In this document: in pieces, positions 8,413 through 15,960 of the stretch
Layout: each line of letters starts with the position of its first letter
Numbering within the stretch: the stretch's first letter is position 1
NCBI GenBank assembly: GCA_025360005.1
Contig: JANYDA010000063.1
Span: 1 to 64,000, forward strand
Source: Fibrobacteria bacterium
GTDB lineage: Bacteria; Fibrobacterota; Fibrobacteria; UBA11236
DNA length: 64,000 nt
Reading direction: 5' to 3'
Position numbers and translations under genes: made by a program
Notes under the pieces: generated by a model
The model's database searches: none
Seen by the model: the letters and a program-made list of their open reading frames with translations, nothing else
Told to the model about the DNA's origin: nothing

Positions 8413-11400
8413 TCGCCTCAAGGCCGAGATAGACCTCCCGGCCCTCATCCGCGCCAAGGGCATCGAGCTAAAGCCCCATGGCGAAAAGGATCTCGTTGGC
8501 CGCTGCCCGTTCCACGACGACAAAACCCCCTCGCTCATCGTCACGCCCGCAAAGGGCCTGTGGCATTGCATGGGAGCCTGTCAGACCGGCGGCGACGTGG
8601 TGAGCTGGGTGATGAAGGCCGACGGTGTGTCGTTCCGCCACGCCGTCGAACTCATCCGCGACGGCAAGGCCTCTTCACTTCTGGCCACCGATAAAATCCT
8701 CAAGCAAACCACGGTCCCGCGGTTGCCCTCGCCGGTGAGCCTCACCGCCGATGACGACACGCTCTTGAGCCAGGTGGTGGACTACTACCACGCCACCTTG
8801 AAGCAAAACCCCGGCGCGCTGGACTATCTCACCAAGCGCGGCCTCAACAATCCCGAAGTGATCGACACGTTCCGCCTTGGCTACGCCAACCGCACCTTGG
8901 GGCTTCGCCTCCCGGATAAAAACCGCGACGCCGGCGCGGCCATCCGGGGCCGCCTGGAAGCGCTCGGCGTGTACCGAAAGGCCAGCGGCCACGAACACTT
9001 AAGCGGCTCGCTCACGATCCCGATCCTGGGTGATGCCGGCGACGTGCTCGGCCTTTACGGCCGCAAGATCCTCCCCAACTTAAGCGCCAACGTGCCCCGG
9101 CATCTGTACTTGCCTGGGCCGCACCGCGGCGTGTTCAATCCCGCGTGCCTGGAGTCCAAGGAGATCATCCTCTGCGAAGCCTTGATCGATGCGCTTTCCT
9201 TCTGGGCCCATGGCTTTAAGAACGTGACCACCAGCTACGGCGTGGAAGGGTTCACGGAGGAAATGCTCGCGGCCTTCCTCCGTCACGGCGTGAAGCGGAT
9301 GTACATCGCCTACGACCGCGACGAGGCCGGGGACCGCGCGGCGGACAAGCTCGCGCAAAAGCTGCTCTCCGAAGGGATCGAAGTCTTGCGCATCCTGTTC
9401 CCGCATGGCATGGACGCCAATGAATATATCCGCAAGGTCAGCCCGCCGGAGAAGGCCCTTTCCGTCCTTTTGCAGTCGGCGACGTGGATCGGAAAAGGCA
9501 CTAAGCCCCAGGCGATGACCCTGCCGGCACCCACGGTGGAGGAAACACCTTCTCCCTCCTTAGCCGCTATAGCTGCGGCACCGATGGCGGAAAAGGCCGA
9601 ACCGGAAAAAGTGAATGTGCCCTGCCAGATCCAAGGCGAGGACGTGCACCTCTCCTTGGGGGACCGCCACTTCCGCGTGCGCGGCCTGTTCAAAAACCTG
9701 TCCTTTGACCTGCTCCGCGTGAACCTACGCGTCTCGGTCGGCGAACGCTACTACATCGATCAGTTGGACCTCTACCACGCCAAGCAGCGCGACACCTTTA
9801 TCGCCCATGCCGCCCCGGAAGTGGCCGTGAAGCCCGAAGTGTTAAAGCGCGACCTCGGCCGCGTCCTTTTGAAACTCGAAGAGTTGCAGGAGGAAAAGAT
9901 CGAAGAAACCCTGCGGCCCAAGGACAAGGCCGCCCACATGATGACGGCGGAGGAGGAGAAAGACGCCCTCGCCTTGCTCAAGGATCCGGAGCTCTTCTCC
10001 CGCATCCTTAAGGACTTCACCACTTGCGGCATGGTAGGCGAGGACACGAACAAGCTCCTCGGGTATTTGGCCGCCACCTCGCGCCTCTTTGAAGATCCCC
10101 TGGGTGTCGTCATCCAGAGCTCTTCCGCGGCCGGCAAGTCCTCGCTCATGGATGCGGTGCTGGCCCTGATGCCCGAAGAGACGCGTATCAAGTACAGCGC
10201 CATGACGGGCCAGGCCCTCTTCTACATGGGCGAGACGAACCTGGAGCACAAGATCTTAGGGATCGTGGAAGAAGCGGGCGCGGAAAAGGCGAGTTATGCC
10301 CTGAAGATCCTGCAATCGGAAAAGGAACTCTCCATCGCCTCCACCGGCAAGGACCCGCAAACCGGCAAGCTCATCACGCAGGAATACCGGGTCAAAGGGC
10401 CCGTGATGCTGCTCATGACCACGACCAAAATCGAGGTGGATCCGGAGCTGATGAACCGGTGCCTGGTCCTCTCCGTGGACGAGGATCGGGAGCAGACCCG
10501 GGCCATCCATGCCGCCCAGCGCGAAGCGGAAACGCTGGAAGGCTACCTCGTGAAGAAGGAGAGAAAGGCCATCGAGACGCGCCACCAGAACGCCCAGCGC
10601 CTGCTTCGCCCCTTAAAGGTGTTCAACCCCTACGCCAAGCGCCTGACCTTCCTGGACGACAAGACGCGCCTGCGCCGCGATCATAAGAAGTACCTGATCC
10701 TCATCCGCACCATCGCGCTTCTCCATCAATACCAACGGCCCTTGAAGAAAGACGGCCGCTTGGGGGACGTCCCTTATCTCGAAGTCACCCTGTCCGATAT
10801 CGCCTTGGCCAATCGCATTGTGCACGGCGTGCTCGGCCGCAGCCTGGACGAACTGCCGCCGCAGACGCGGCGGCTGCTCCATCTTCTGCATGGGCATGTG
10901 CGAGAGGCCTCAAAGGTACGTGCCGTGGATCAGGCGGACTTTCGCTTCACGCGCGGGGAAGTGAGGGCGTGGACGGGATGGAGCGATAGTCAGCTTAAAA
11001 CGCACCTCTCCCGGCTTCTGGACCTCGAATACCTGCTTCTCCATCGCGGCGGCCGGGGGCAGTGCCTGGTCTATGAAATGCTTTACAAAGGCGAGGGGAA
11101 GGAAGGAAAGCCCTTCCTCCTGGGGCTTCTGGATGTGGACGCGCTGCGTAAAAAGGCGGCGGGATATCCCTACGATTTGAACATGTCTGGGTCTTTAGAG
11201 GGGAAGTCTGGGACAAATGGCAAGGAGGAGGGCCCAAGTCTGCCCCAAACAGGGGTTAAGTCTGGGGGTAACATGGATGTTCATACACCCATAAACGCCA
11301 ATGAGAACAGGGCTCGCCGCGTTCGGAATGCAAAAGAGTCCGAAATCGCACATCTGGACGCTTTGAAAAAAGACGCCGATTCTAGTCGTACCTTAAGCGG

Positions 11401-11443
11401 TCCTCCTTCCTTAGCCGCGGCCTCCCTCGTCCCGGAGCCTTGA
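8378..11443 (+). CDS. CHC2/TOPRIM primase fused to a P-loop ATPase (mobile-element primase-helicase)
   Basis: The 1021-aa protein starts with a DnaG-type CHC2 zinc finger (C43-P-F-H46 ... W-H-C64-M-G-A-C68). A primase core and TOPRIM domain follow, with an acidic residue in ILCEALIDAL and the D313-x-D315 pair in AYDRDEAGD. After a Pro/Ala-rich linker (about 380-410) comes a second half with a P-loop (SSSAAGKSS, Lys587), an acidic IVEEAGAE motif and a TTTK sensor-like motif, i.e. a helicase-like ATPase, then a helical C-terminus. It probably primes and unwinds DNA for replication of a mobile element. It overlaps the preceding small gene and ends in ATGA shared with the recombinase gene. The size and domain order differ from chromosomal DnaG. 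Confidence 0.85.
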   Translation: MPMPRIPQDALDRLKAEIDLPALIRAKGIELKPHGEKDLVGRCPFHDDKTPSLIVTPAKGLWHCMGACQTGGDVVSWVMKADGVSFRHAVELIRDGKASSLLATDKILKQTTVPRLPSPVSLTADDDTLLSQVVDYYHATLKQNPGALDYLTKRGLNNPEVIDTFRLGYANRTLGLRLPDKNRDAGAAIRGRLEALGVYRKASGHEHLSGSLTIPILGDAGDVLGLYGRKILPNLSANVPRHLYLPGPHRGVFNPACLESKEIILCEALIDALSFWAHGFKNVTTSYGVEGFTEEMLAAFLRHGVKRMYIAYDRDEAGDRAADKLAQKLLSEGIEVLRILFPHGMDANEYIRKVSPPEKALSVLLQSATWIGKGTKPQAMTLPAPTVEETPSPSLAAIAAAPMAEKAEPEKVNVPCQIQGEDVHLSLGDRHFRVRGLFKNLSFDLLRVNLRVSVGERYYIDQLDLYHAKQRDTFIAHAAPEVAVKPEVLKRDLGRVLLKLEELQEEKIEETLRPKDKAAHMMTAEEEKDALALLKDPELFSRILKDFTTCGMVGEDTNKLLGYLAATSRLFEDPLGVVIQSSSAAGKSSLMDAVLALMPEETRIKYSAMTGQALFYMGETNLEHKILGIVEEAGAEKASYALKILQSEKELSIASTGKDPQTGKLITQEYRVKGPVMLLMTTTKIEVDPELMNRCLVLSVDEDREQTRAIHAAQREAETLEGYLVKKERKAIETRHQNAQRLLRPLKVFNPYAKRLTFLDDKTRLRRDHKKYLILIRTIALLHQYQRPLKKDGRLGDVPYLEVTLSDIALANRIVHGVLGRSLDELPPQTRRLLHLLHGHVREASKVRAVDQADFRFTRGEVRAWTGWSDSQLKTHLSRLLDLEYLLLHRGGRGQCLVYEMLYKGEGKEGKPFLLGLLDVDALRKKAAGYPYDLNMSGSLEGKSGTNGKEEGPSLPQTGVKSGGNMDVHTPINANENRARRVRNAKESEIAHLDALKKDADSSRTLSGPPSLAAASLVPEP

Positions 11444-12561
11444 GCATGACCCGCAAGAGCCTGCGTAAAAAGGAAAGCCCCTCGCAGCATGCCGAGCCCG
11501 GCACGCTCTTGTTCCAAGTGGAGCCCTATCTCGAATCGCTACGCGCCCGGCACTACTCGTCTTTGACCGTCGAGGTCCGCCAGCGCATCCTCTGCTACTT
11601 CGTGAGGTGGAGCCATGAGCGGGGGGTCACCGCTCCAGAAGAGGTCTCCAGGGCCATCCTGGAGCGGTATCAGCGGCATCTGTTCCATACCCTGTGTAGG
11701 AAGGGCAAGCCCGTGGCCGCCCGGACGCAGCTCGCGTACCTCTTGCCGCTCAAGGGCTTCTTCAAGTGGATGACCCGAAACCATATCATCCCCGCGAACC
11801 CGGCCGCCGATCTGGAAATGCCGCGGGTCCCGCACCGCCTGCCCCGGCAAGTGCTCACCGCCTTGGAAGCGGAAGAGATCCTCTCCATGCCCGACCTCAC
11901 CACATTCGTGGGGCTTAGAGACCGGGCCATCCTGGAAACCTTCTACTCCACGGGCGTGCGGCGCCGGGAACTCATCTTCCTCAAGCTTTCGGACCTGGAC
12001 CTTAAAAACGGCGTGCTTTTCGTGGACCAGGGCAAGGGCAAGAAGGATAGGTACATCCCCATCGGGAAGCGGGCCTTGCTTTGGATCGAGAAGTATCTGG
12101 AAGAGGTACGGCCTCGCTTTGCGGTGGAACCCGACCCGCTCTATCTCTTCCTCACGCCCTTTGGGGAGTTCATCAATCCCAACCACATGACCGCCATCAT
12201 GGCGGACTATATCAAGGGCTCGAGCGTGGGGAAAGTTGGTTCCTGCCATCTTTTCCGGCACACGATGGCCACGTTAATGTTAGAGGGCGGTTCGGATCTG
12301 CGTTATGTGCAGCTGATGCTCGGGCACAGTCGACTTGAGACCACGGAGGTCTATACGCATGTGGCGATCCATAAGCTCAAGGCCGTCCATGAGGCCACGC
12401 ACCCGGCGAAGATGAAAACCAAAGAGTCCTGTCCGCCTCCTCCCCCCGCTGGGGCTGCTCCGCAGCCGTTCGCGTTCGGGGCTATGCCTCCCATACGCCC
12501 CGAACGCGAAAAGGCCGGCCTTGGGGTTGGTTCTTCCCCAGGAGTCAGCCCGGTTACATAA
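11440..12561 (+). CDS. Tyrosine recombinase (XerC/D-like integrase)
   Basis: The 373-aa protein has an N-terminal SAM-like core-binding domain (about 25-125) and a catalytic domain with the full tyrosine-recombinase set: Arg174 (TGVRRREL), a Lys in GKGKKDRYIP, His270-x-x-Arg273 (HLFRH), His296 (LGHS) and the nucleophile Tyr305 (VYTH). It therefore looks active. About 50 residues beyond the catalytic domain are Pro/Ala-rich. Its start overlaps the primase stop (ATGA), so they form one operon. Its stop codon (12559-12561) lies inside the left arm of a 71-bp structured element, a likely target site. I see no reason to assign it to IntI; it reads as a generic XerC/D-like element integrase. Confidence 0.92.
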   Translation: MSMTRKSLRKKESPSQHAEPGTLLFQVEPYLESLRARHYSSLTVEVRQRILCYFVRWSHERGVTAPEEVSRAILERYQRHLFHTLCRKGKPVAARTQLAYLLPLKGFFKWMTRNHIIPANPAADLEMPRVPHRLPRQVLTALEAEEILSMPDLTTFVGLRDRAILETFYSTGVRRRELIFLKLSDLDLKNGVLFVDQGKGKKDRYIPIGKRALLWIEKYLEEVRPRFAVEPDPLYLFLTPFGEFINPNHMTAIMADYIKGSSVGKVGSCHLFRHTMATLMLEGGSDLRYVQLMLGHSRLETTEVYTHVAIHKLKAVHEATHPAKMKTKESCPPPPPAGAAPQPFAFGAMPPIRPEREKAGLGVGSSPGVSPVT

Positions 12562-12627
12562 GGCCTGTTACGCAAACTGCCCTTGGCAGTCCGGCCGCTT
12601 CCCGGCCTTCGCGTAACAGGCCTTATG
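12557..12627. repeat. Three-way-junction DNA element, copy 1
   Basis: Perfect 17-bp arms, CATAAGGCCTGTTACGC (12557-12573) and its complement (12611-12627), enclose two smaller hairpins: ACTGCC-CTT-GGCAGT (12576-12590) and GGCCG-N5-CGGCC (12593-12607). The layout matches copy 2 at 13802-13873, and two base pairs of the outer stem differ in a compensated way. The recombinase stop codon lies in the left arm. Candidate roles are a single-strand recombination site (attC-like in concept, not in sequence) or a primase-recognised replication start. Confidence 0.85.
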
Positions 12628-12972
12628 CAAACCACAAGGTAAAGATGCGCCGAGTCGGCGCATCCTCGGCCTTAGCCAGCGCCCACCCACCCGGAGGAGG
12701 GGAATCCTTCTTCTCTTAATAGCAAACCAGGTTGCTTCGCGGCGACCGAAGGTCGCTGGGAAGCAACCTGGCCGGGGCCAAACAATACAGCCTGAGCGGG
12801 AAAGAATGGGTCATGGCCACGCCCGCACAGGTTCCGGCGCGGGGCACGCACGGGGGCACAGCCGCGCTCGCCCTCACCGCTTCGCCCGCGCGTGGCTTTG
12901 AGACCGCCAAGGGCGGCCTCAAAGGTTGTTTTAATACCCCAAAACCCAACGAGTTCGCCTTGTTCGGAGGGG
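12628..12972. other. Hairpin-rich spacer upstream of the toxin-antitoxin pair
   Basis: No convincing gene is present. It holds three further stem-loops: GATGCGCC-N5-GGCGCATC (12644-12664), CCAGGTTGCTTC ... GAAGCAACCTGG (12727-12738 with 12760-12771) enclosing GCGACC-GAA-GGTCGC, and CTTTGAGACCGCC ... GGCGGCCTCAAAG (12896-12908 with 12912-12924, one mismatch). The first could terminate the recombinase transcript, though no T-run follows. The toxin reading frame stays open back to 12732, but the promoter at 12973 argues against an upstream start. Confidence 0.6.
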
Positions 12973-13007
12973 TTGACAAGACAACACCTATGTTGTATTC
13001 TAAAAGA
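12973..13007 (+). promoter_or_regulatory. Toxin-antitoxin promoter with internal operator
   Basis: TTGACA (12973-12978) is followed after 17 bp by TATTCT (12996-13001), a strong sigma70-type promoter. The palindrome ACAACA-N4-TGTTGT (12981-12996) fills the spacer and is the probable autoregulatory operator for the HigA-like antitoxin. The predicted transcription start falls at or next to the ATG at 13008, so the toxin message may be leaderless. Confidence 0.75.
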
Positions 13008-13355
13008 ATGGCCATCATCGTCTTTTACCGGAATGAGAATGGTCGTATGCCAGTGAAGGAGTCGCTAGAGGAGTTATCCAGCCCCGATCAGGCGAAGGCC
13101 GCAGCTCATCTTTCTCTTTTGGAGGAATATGGGCATACCCTGCGGGAGCCTCATGTTAAGACGCTTAAAGAGGGGTTGAAGGAGTTACGGTTCAAAATTT
13201 CGGCGGGCCAGTATCGGATCTTTTTCTTTTTCCATGTAGGGGATACCGTGGTTCTGCTCCACACCTTGCAAAAGAAAACGCAGGAGACACCGAAGCAGGA
13301 TATCAAGCTCGCACTTAAGCGCATCAAGGACTGGCAGGAGATGCATGGAGGGTAA
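13008..13355 (+). CDS. HigB/RelE-type toxin
   Basis: The 115-aa product (MAIIVFYRNENGRMPV) matches the RelE-superfamily HigB-like group, often annotated as phage-derived Gp49-like, that cleaves mRNA at the ribosome. Visible family features are the K-E-S-L-E-E-L helix, the central KTLKEGLKELRFKISAGQYRIFFF strand pair with its conserved Arg, and the C-terminal TPKQDIKLALKRIKDW helix. I chose the ATG at 13008 because it follows the promoter directly; an in-frame extension to 12732 has no family support. The antitoxin gene starts 1 bp after the stop. Toxin-first order is normal for HigBA. The pair lies between the two three-way-junction elements like a gene cassette. Confidence 0.9.
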   Translation: MAIIVFYRNENGRMPVKESLEELSSPDQAKAAAHLSLLEEYGHTLREPHVKTLKEGLKELRFKISAGQYRIFFFFHVGDTVVLLHTLQKKTQETPKQDIKLALKRIKDWQEMHGG

Positions 13356-13356
13356 G

Positions 13357-13710
13357 ATGAAAAAGGAAGATAAGGACAATACCTTCAAGGGCTACCTTGA
13401 TGGCAAGCTCAAGAACAAGACCTTCCGCGAGGCCTATGAACACTATCGCGATGGACTCGCCATCGGCCTGCAGATCCGCGACCTTAGGGAAACCGCAGGC
13501 TTTACGCAGAAGAAGCTGGCTGACCGTCTTGGCGTGTCGCAGCAGGTGATCGCGCGGCTGGAAAGCGGCGAGGCCGATAATCCCACCGTCAGCACGTTGG
13601 AGCGGATCGCCAAGGCCACCGGACACCGTCTGCACTTCCAGTTCGAACGAACCCGGAAGACTGCTCCTTTGCAGCGAAGCCGCACCAAGTCTGCCACCAA
13701 ATCCGCATAG
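13357..13710 (+). CDS. HigA-type XRE antitoxin
   Basis: The 117-aa protein has an N-terminal helical extension (KLKNKTFREAYEHYRDGLAIGLQ) and a Cro/C1 HTH: IRDLRETAGFTQKKLADRLG, VSQQVIARLESGEA, then NPTVSTLERIAKATGHRL. The basic tail ends KSATKSA. GGAGGG at 13347-13352 lies 4 nt before the ATG at 13357, so I prefer this start to the ATG at 13345 inside the toxin gene. It should neutralise the toxin and repress the shared promoter by binding ACAACA-N4-TGTTGT; this is family knowledge plus position. Confidence 0.9.
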   Translation: MKKEDKDNTFKGYLDGKLKNKTFREAYEHYRDGLAIGLQIRDLRETAGFTQKKLADRLGVSQQVIARLESGEADNPTVSTLERIAKATGHRLHFQFERTRKTAPLQRSRTKSATKSA

Positions 13711-13801
13711 ACTAAACTGTCTTCTCCTCCCGGGTGGGACGGCGCGCGGAAGTACCCGGGCTAGGCCGCGCACGCGGCCGTAGCCGAAGCCGGCCAGTTG
13801 G

Positions 13802-13873
13802 CATAATGCCTTTTACGCGAAGGCTGGGAAGCAGCCGGACCGCCGCCAGGCGGTTCGCGTAAAAGGCATTATG
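13802..13873. repeat. Three-way-junction DNA element, copy 2
   Basis: Perfect 20-bp arms (13802-13821 and 13854-13873) begin CATAATGCCTTTTACGC and enclose two hairpins: GGCTG-N5-CAGCC (13822-13836) and CCGCC-N4-GGCGG (13840-13853). Compared with copy 1, positions 6 and 11 of the left arm change G to T and the right arm changes C to A at both partners, so pairing is kept. Total length is 72 bp against 71 bp. It closes the segment carrying the HigBA-like pair. Confidence 0.85.
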
Positions 13874-14043
13874 GCAAGGACCAAGGCACCCTTGGTGCCC
13901 GGGGACGGACTGCCCGGCCGGGACCTGGGGTGTGAGATGCGGGGAGCGCGGAGCACCGAACACCCCGCCGCGTCAGCGGCCCGCGCGGGGGCGGGAGGTG
14001 GAATCCCTGGCCAGAGAAATAAACGACATCTACCTTTGAATCG
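13874..14043. other. Very GC-rich structured spacer between the TA cassette and the orphan RHS tip
   Basis: No gene is seen. It contains a hairpin GGCACC-CTT-GGTGCC (13885-13899) and dense runs of C and G up to about 14000, then turns AT-richer just before the RHS remnant. It probably contains the right boundary of the mobile module, but I see no clear terminal repeat. Confidence 0.5.
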
Positions 14044-15366
14044 GTGGTAGAAACCGAGCCCGGCACGTTCTATACTTCGCCCTTCTTCCTCTTAGCCACC
14101 GTGCTCAGTGGCCCAAAACTCGCGTCTAGGAAAAAATCGTTCCAGGGTAACACCTGCGATACGGGTAAATCTCGCTTAAGCCCAGAAACCGCGCCGGGTT
14201 ACAATGCCTGGCCTTTGAAAAGTCGCATCAGACCGGTCATTGCGCAGAAGTATACGGGGAAGGAGCATGAGGACTTGACCCGGCTGACCTACTTTGGGGC
14301 CAGATGGTATGATCCTGAGTTGGCCACCTGGTTGAGTCCCGACGCCGTTGATGTTTACGCCAACCCCTATGTGTTCGGCGGCGGGAAAGCCGGTGCCGAT
14401 CCCCTTAGCTATGTCGATCCTGATGGAAATTGTCCGATTTGCGTTGTTCTCGTGATCGCGGCAATTGGCGCATACGCGGGTGCCTCGAAGGCCAATCACT
14501 CTATCGATCCTACCAAATGGGACTACTCTAGCGGCTCCACATACGGATACATGGCCGGAGGGGCCGTTATCGGTGCTGCTTCAGCCGTGACGGGTGGATA
14601 TGTAGGCGGCGCGGTGCTGGCGGGGATGGGTGGGGCGGCTGCGGGAGCCGGAGCGACTCTGGCGGCTGGTATGGCGGGTGGTGCCGTTGGAAGCTTAGTC
14701 TCCGGAGTTGGGAATTATTCTCTGGATGCCGCCTACGGGAATGCCAATTTCTCGGGTACCGGCTTGTTAAGAGTCGCCAGTGTAAGTCCGGCTACGGGTG
14801 CCATAGGTGGCGCTGCGGGTTCGGGATTCACCTCGTTGGTTGGAACTGTCAATATTGGGAGCTACCAGATTGCGAGCCCAGTGGTTCGTGGCATGATCAC
14901 AGGCGCGATGGGTGGCGCGGCTGCAGGGTATGCGACTGGATTTGGAGGAACATTGATTGCTGGCGGGAGCTTGGCACAAGCCAATAGAGGAGGCTTGAGT
15001 GGACTGTATATTGGGGCTGTTGGAGGTGGGATTGGTGGCGGTATTTCAGGATATGCCAGTGCACAACGAAGCGGTATTAATCCATGGACGGGGAGGTCGT
15101 TGGAAAAATCGAGAGATATTTCTGGATTTAGCAGCCACTCTGACTTTTTGAAGCAGACAAAACTGCTTCCTGCGGATTTAAAAGATCCTTCTTCTGCGCT
15201 TCAACCTGCGCAGGTCAGGGATCTTGGAGTGTCTCCGCAACAATGGCAAACGCATTTAGATTACTATGACTATCTGAATACGTTTACTCCCGCTACTAAT
15301 GCTGCTCCTAGAATCGATAGAATAAATGAGTACCTAAGGGCCCTTGGTGAAGGTGGTAGCTATTGA
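14044..15366 (+). CDS. Orphan RHS core fragment with toxin tip (displaced RHS-CT)
   Basis: The open frame begins with a GTG at 14044. Its first 65 codons resemble nothing and are probably not native; recognisable RHS core begins at 14243 with the 58-bp repeat. The core continues FGARWYDPELATWLSPD ... YVDPDGN, then a long Gly/Ala-rich stretch with hydrophobic segments (about residues 135-345), then a charged tip of about 95 residues (GINPWTGRSLEKSRDI to the end). This is the layout of an orphan rhsCT: the tip and immunity gene of a former RHS protein left downstream after a new tip was installed. Alone it has no signal peptide or shell. The tip activity is unknown. Its stop overlaps the next gene. 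Confidence 0.75.
   Translation: MVETEPGTFYTSPFFLLATVLSGPKLASRKKSFQGNTCDTGKSRLSPETAPGYNAWPLKSRIRPVIAQKYTGKEHEDLTRLTYFGARWYDPELATWLSPDAVDVYANPYVFGGGKAGADPLSYVDPDGNCPICVVLVIAAIGAYAGASKANHSIDPTKWDYSSGSTYGYMAGGAVIGAASAVTGGYVGGAVLAGMGGAAAGAGATLAAGMAGGAVGSLVSGVGNYSLDAAYGNANFSGTGLLRVASVSPATGAIGGAAGSGFTSLVGTVNIGSYQIASPVVRGMITGAMGGAAAGYATGFGGTLIAGGSLAQANRGGLSGLYIGAVGGGIGGGISGYASAQRSGINPWTGRSLEKSRDISGFSSHSDFLKQTKLLPADLKDPSSALQPAQVRDLGVSPQQWQTHLDYYDYLNTFTPATNAAPRIDRINEYLRALGEGGSY
14243..14300 (+). repeat. 58-bp direct repeat, copy 2 (orphan RHS core)
   Basis: Identical to 5723-5780. It marks the start of recognisable RHS core in the orphan tip. Sequence before it is unrelated between the two loci, as expected if the rest of the old RHS gene was lost or replaced. 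Confidence 0.95.
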
Positions 15367-15629
15367 AGCAGAAATTTCGTTTCACTGTCAATATTTCTAA
15401 TGAATCTATCAAGTATGTCTATCTGGAGCCCAACGCCTTTGAGTACAAGGTCAATGTTGGTGATAAGTTGGAAGTTGTCATAAACGAAGCGCAGATTCCA
15501 GAAAAGTTTTTCGACGAAACAACTCCGTTTCAGATTGACGTTGATAAAGACGCAATTACGATTTGGTTCAATGTGATTCCAGAAGATGCTTTTTTGAACG
15601 GAAAGTCAGTTCATTTTCGCACGCAATAA
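15363..15629 (+). CDS. Candidate immunity protein for the orphan RHS tip
   Basis: The 88-aa protein starts with TTG at 15363, overlapping the RHS tip stop in TTGA, which implies coupling. It is acidic, soluble-looking and beta-rich by alternating pattern (FRFTVNISNESIKYVYLE, NVGDKLEVVINEAQ, AITIWFNV). AT-rich codon use matches the tip, not the surrounding genome. Position, size and overlap make an immunity role likely, against a tip that probably acts in the cytoplasm. No family recognised. Confidence 0.65.
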   Translation: MKQKFRFTVNISNESIKYVYLEPNAFEYKVNVGDKLEVVINEAQIPEKFFDETTPFQIDVDKDAITIWFNVIPEDAFLNGKSVHFRTQ

Positions 15630-15675
15630 AGCCTTTTGAGGCTTGCCTATATTCAAACTGGACAAGAAGCCTTAG

Positions 15676-15960
15676 CTAATTGTTCGCGTGGCGCATGGTC
15701 TGGAACTTCGGATGCGTGAGTAGGCCGGCATCGGGATCGATCGTGAGATTGCACGTGGTCTTCCCTTCCTTCTGCCACTGGAAATGCTCGCTCACGGTCA
15801 TCGCGTAGAGCAAGTCCGCATCGAGCAGCATCCCGACCACTCGCGCCTCCGTCAAAAATGCCTCGGCCTTTTCCTTGGTCGTGAAGGCGAAGGTGAAGGC
15901 GAAGGTGAACGCGCGTTTCGTGTCGGTGAATCCTCGCGCTTGTTTATCCCGTGATCCCAT
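15676..15960 (-). CDS. Hypothetical protein (94 aa)
   Basis: The product has a Thr/Phe/Ala repeat (FTFA twice, from a 12-bp tandem DNA repeat at 15883-15906) and then a mixed alpha/beta stretch (EKAEAFLTEARVVGMLLDADLLYAM). It lies 61 bp downstream of a truncated XRE regulator gene in the same direction and may have been its partner, now cut off from its promoter by the IS insertion. No family recognised. Confidence 0.45.
   Translation of the reverse strand: MGSRDKQARGFTDTKRAFTFAFTFAFTTKEKAEAFLTEARVVGMLLDADLLYAMTVSEHFQWQKEGKTTCNLTIDPDAGLLTHPKFQTMRHANN

Noticed and set aside
12557-13873. Calling the two structured elements true integron attC sites
   Set aside because: They lack the RYYYAAC/GTTRRRY boxes and extrahelical bases of attC, and the recombinase has no IntI-specific insert that I can see. 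Only the general layout is similar.
15620-15650. AAGCC ... GGCTT hairpin after the orphan-tip immunity gene as a terminator
   Set aside because: The stem is only 5 bp and no T-run follows.
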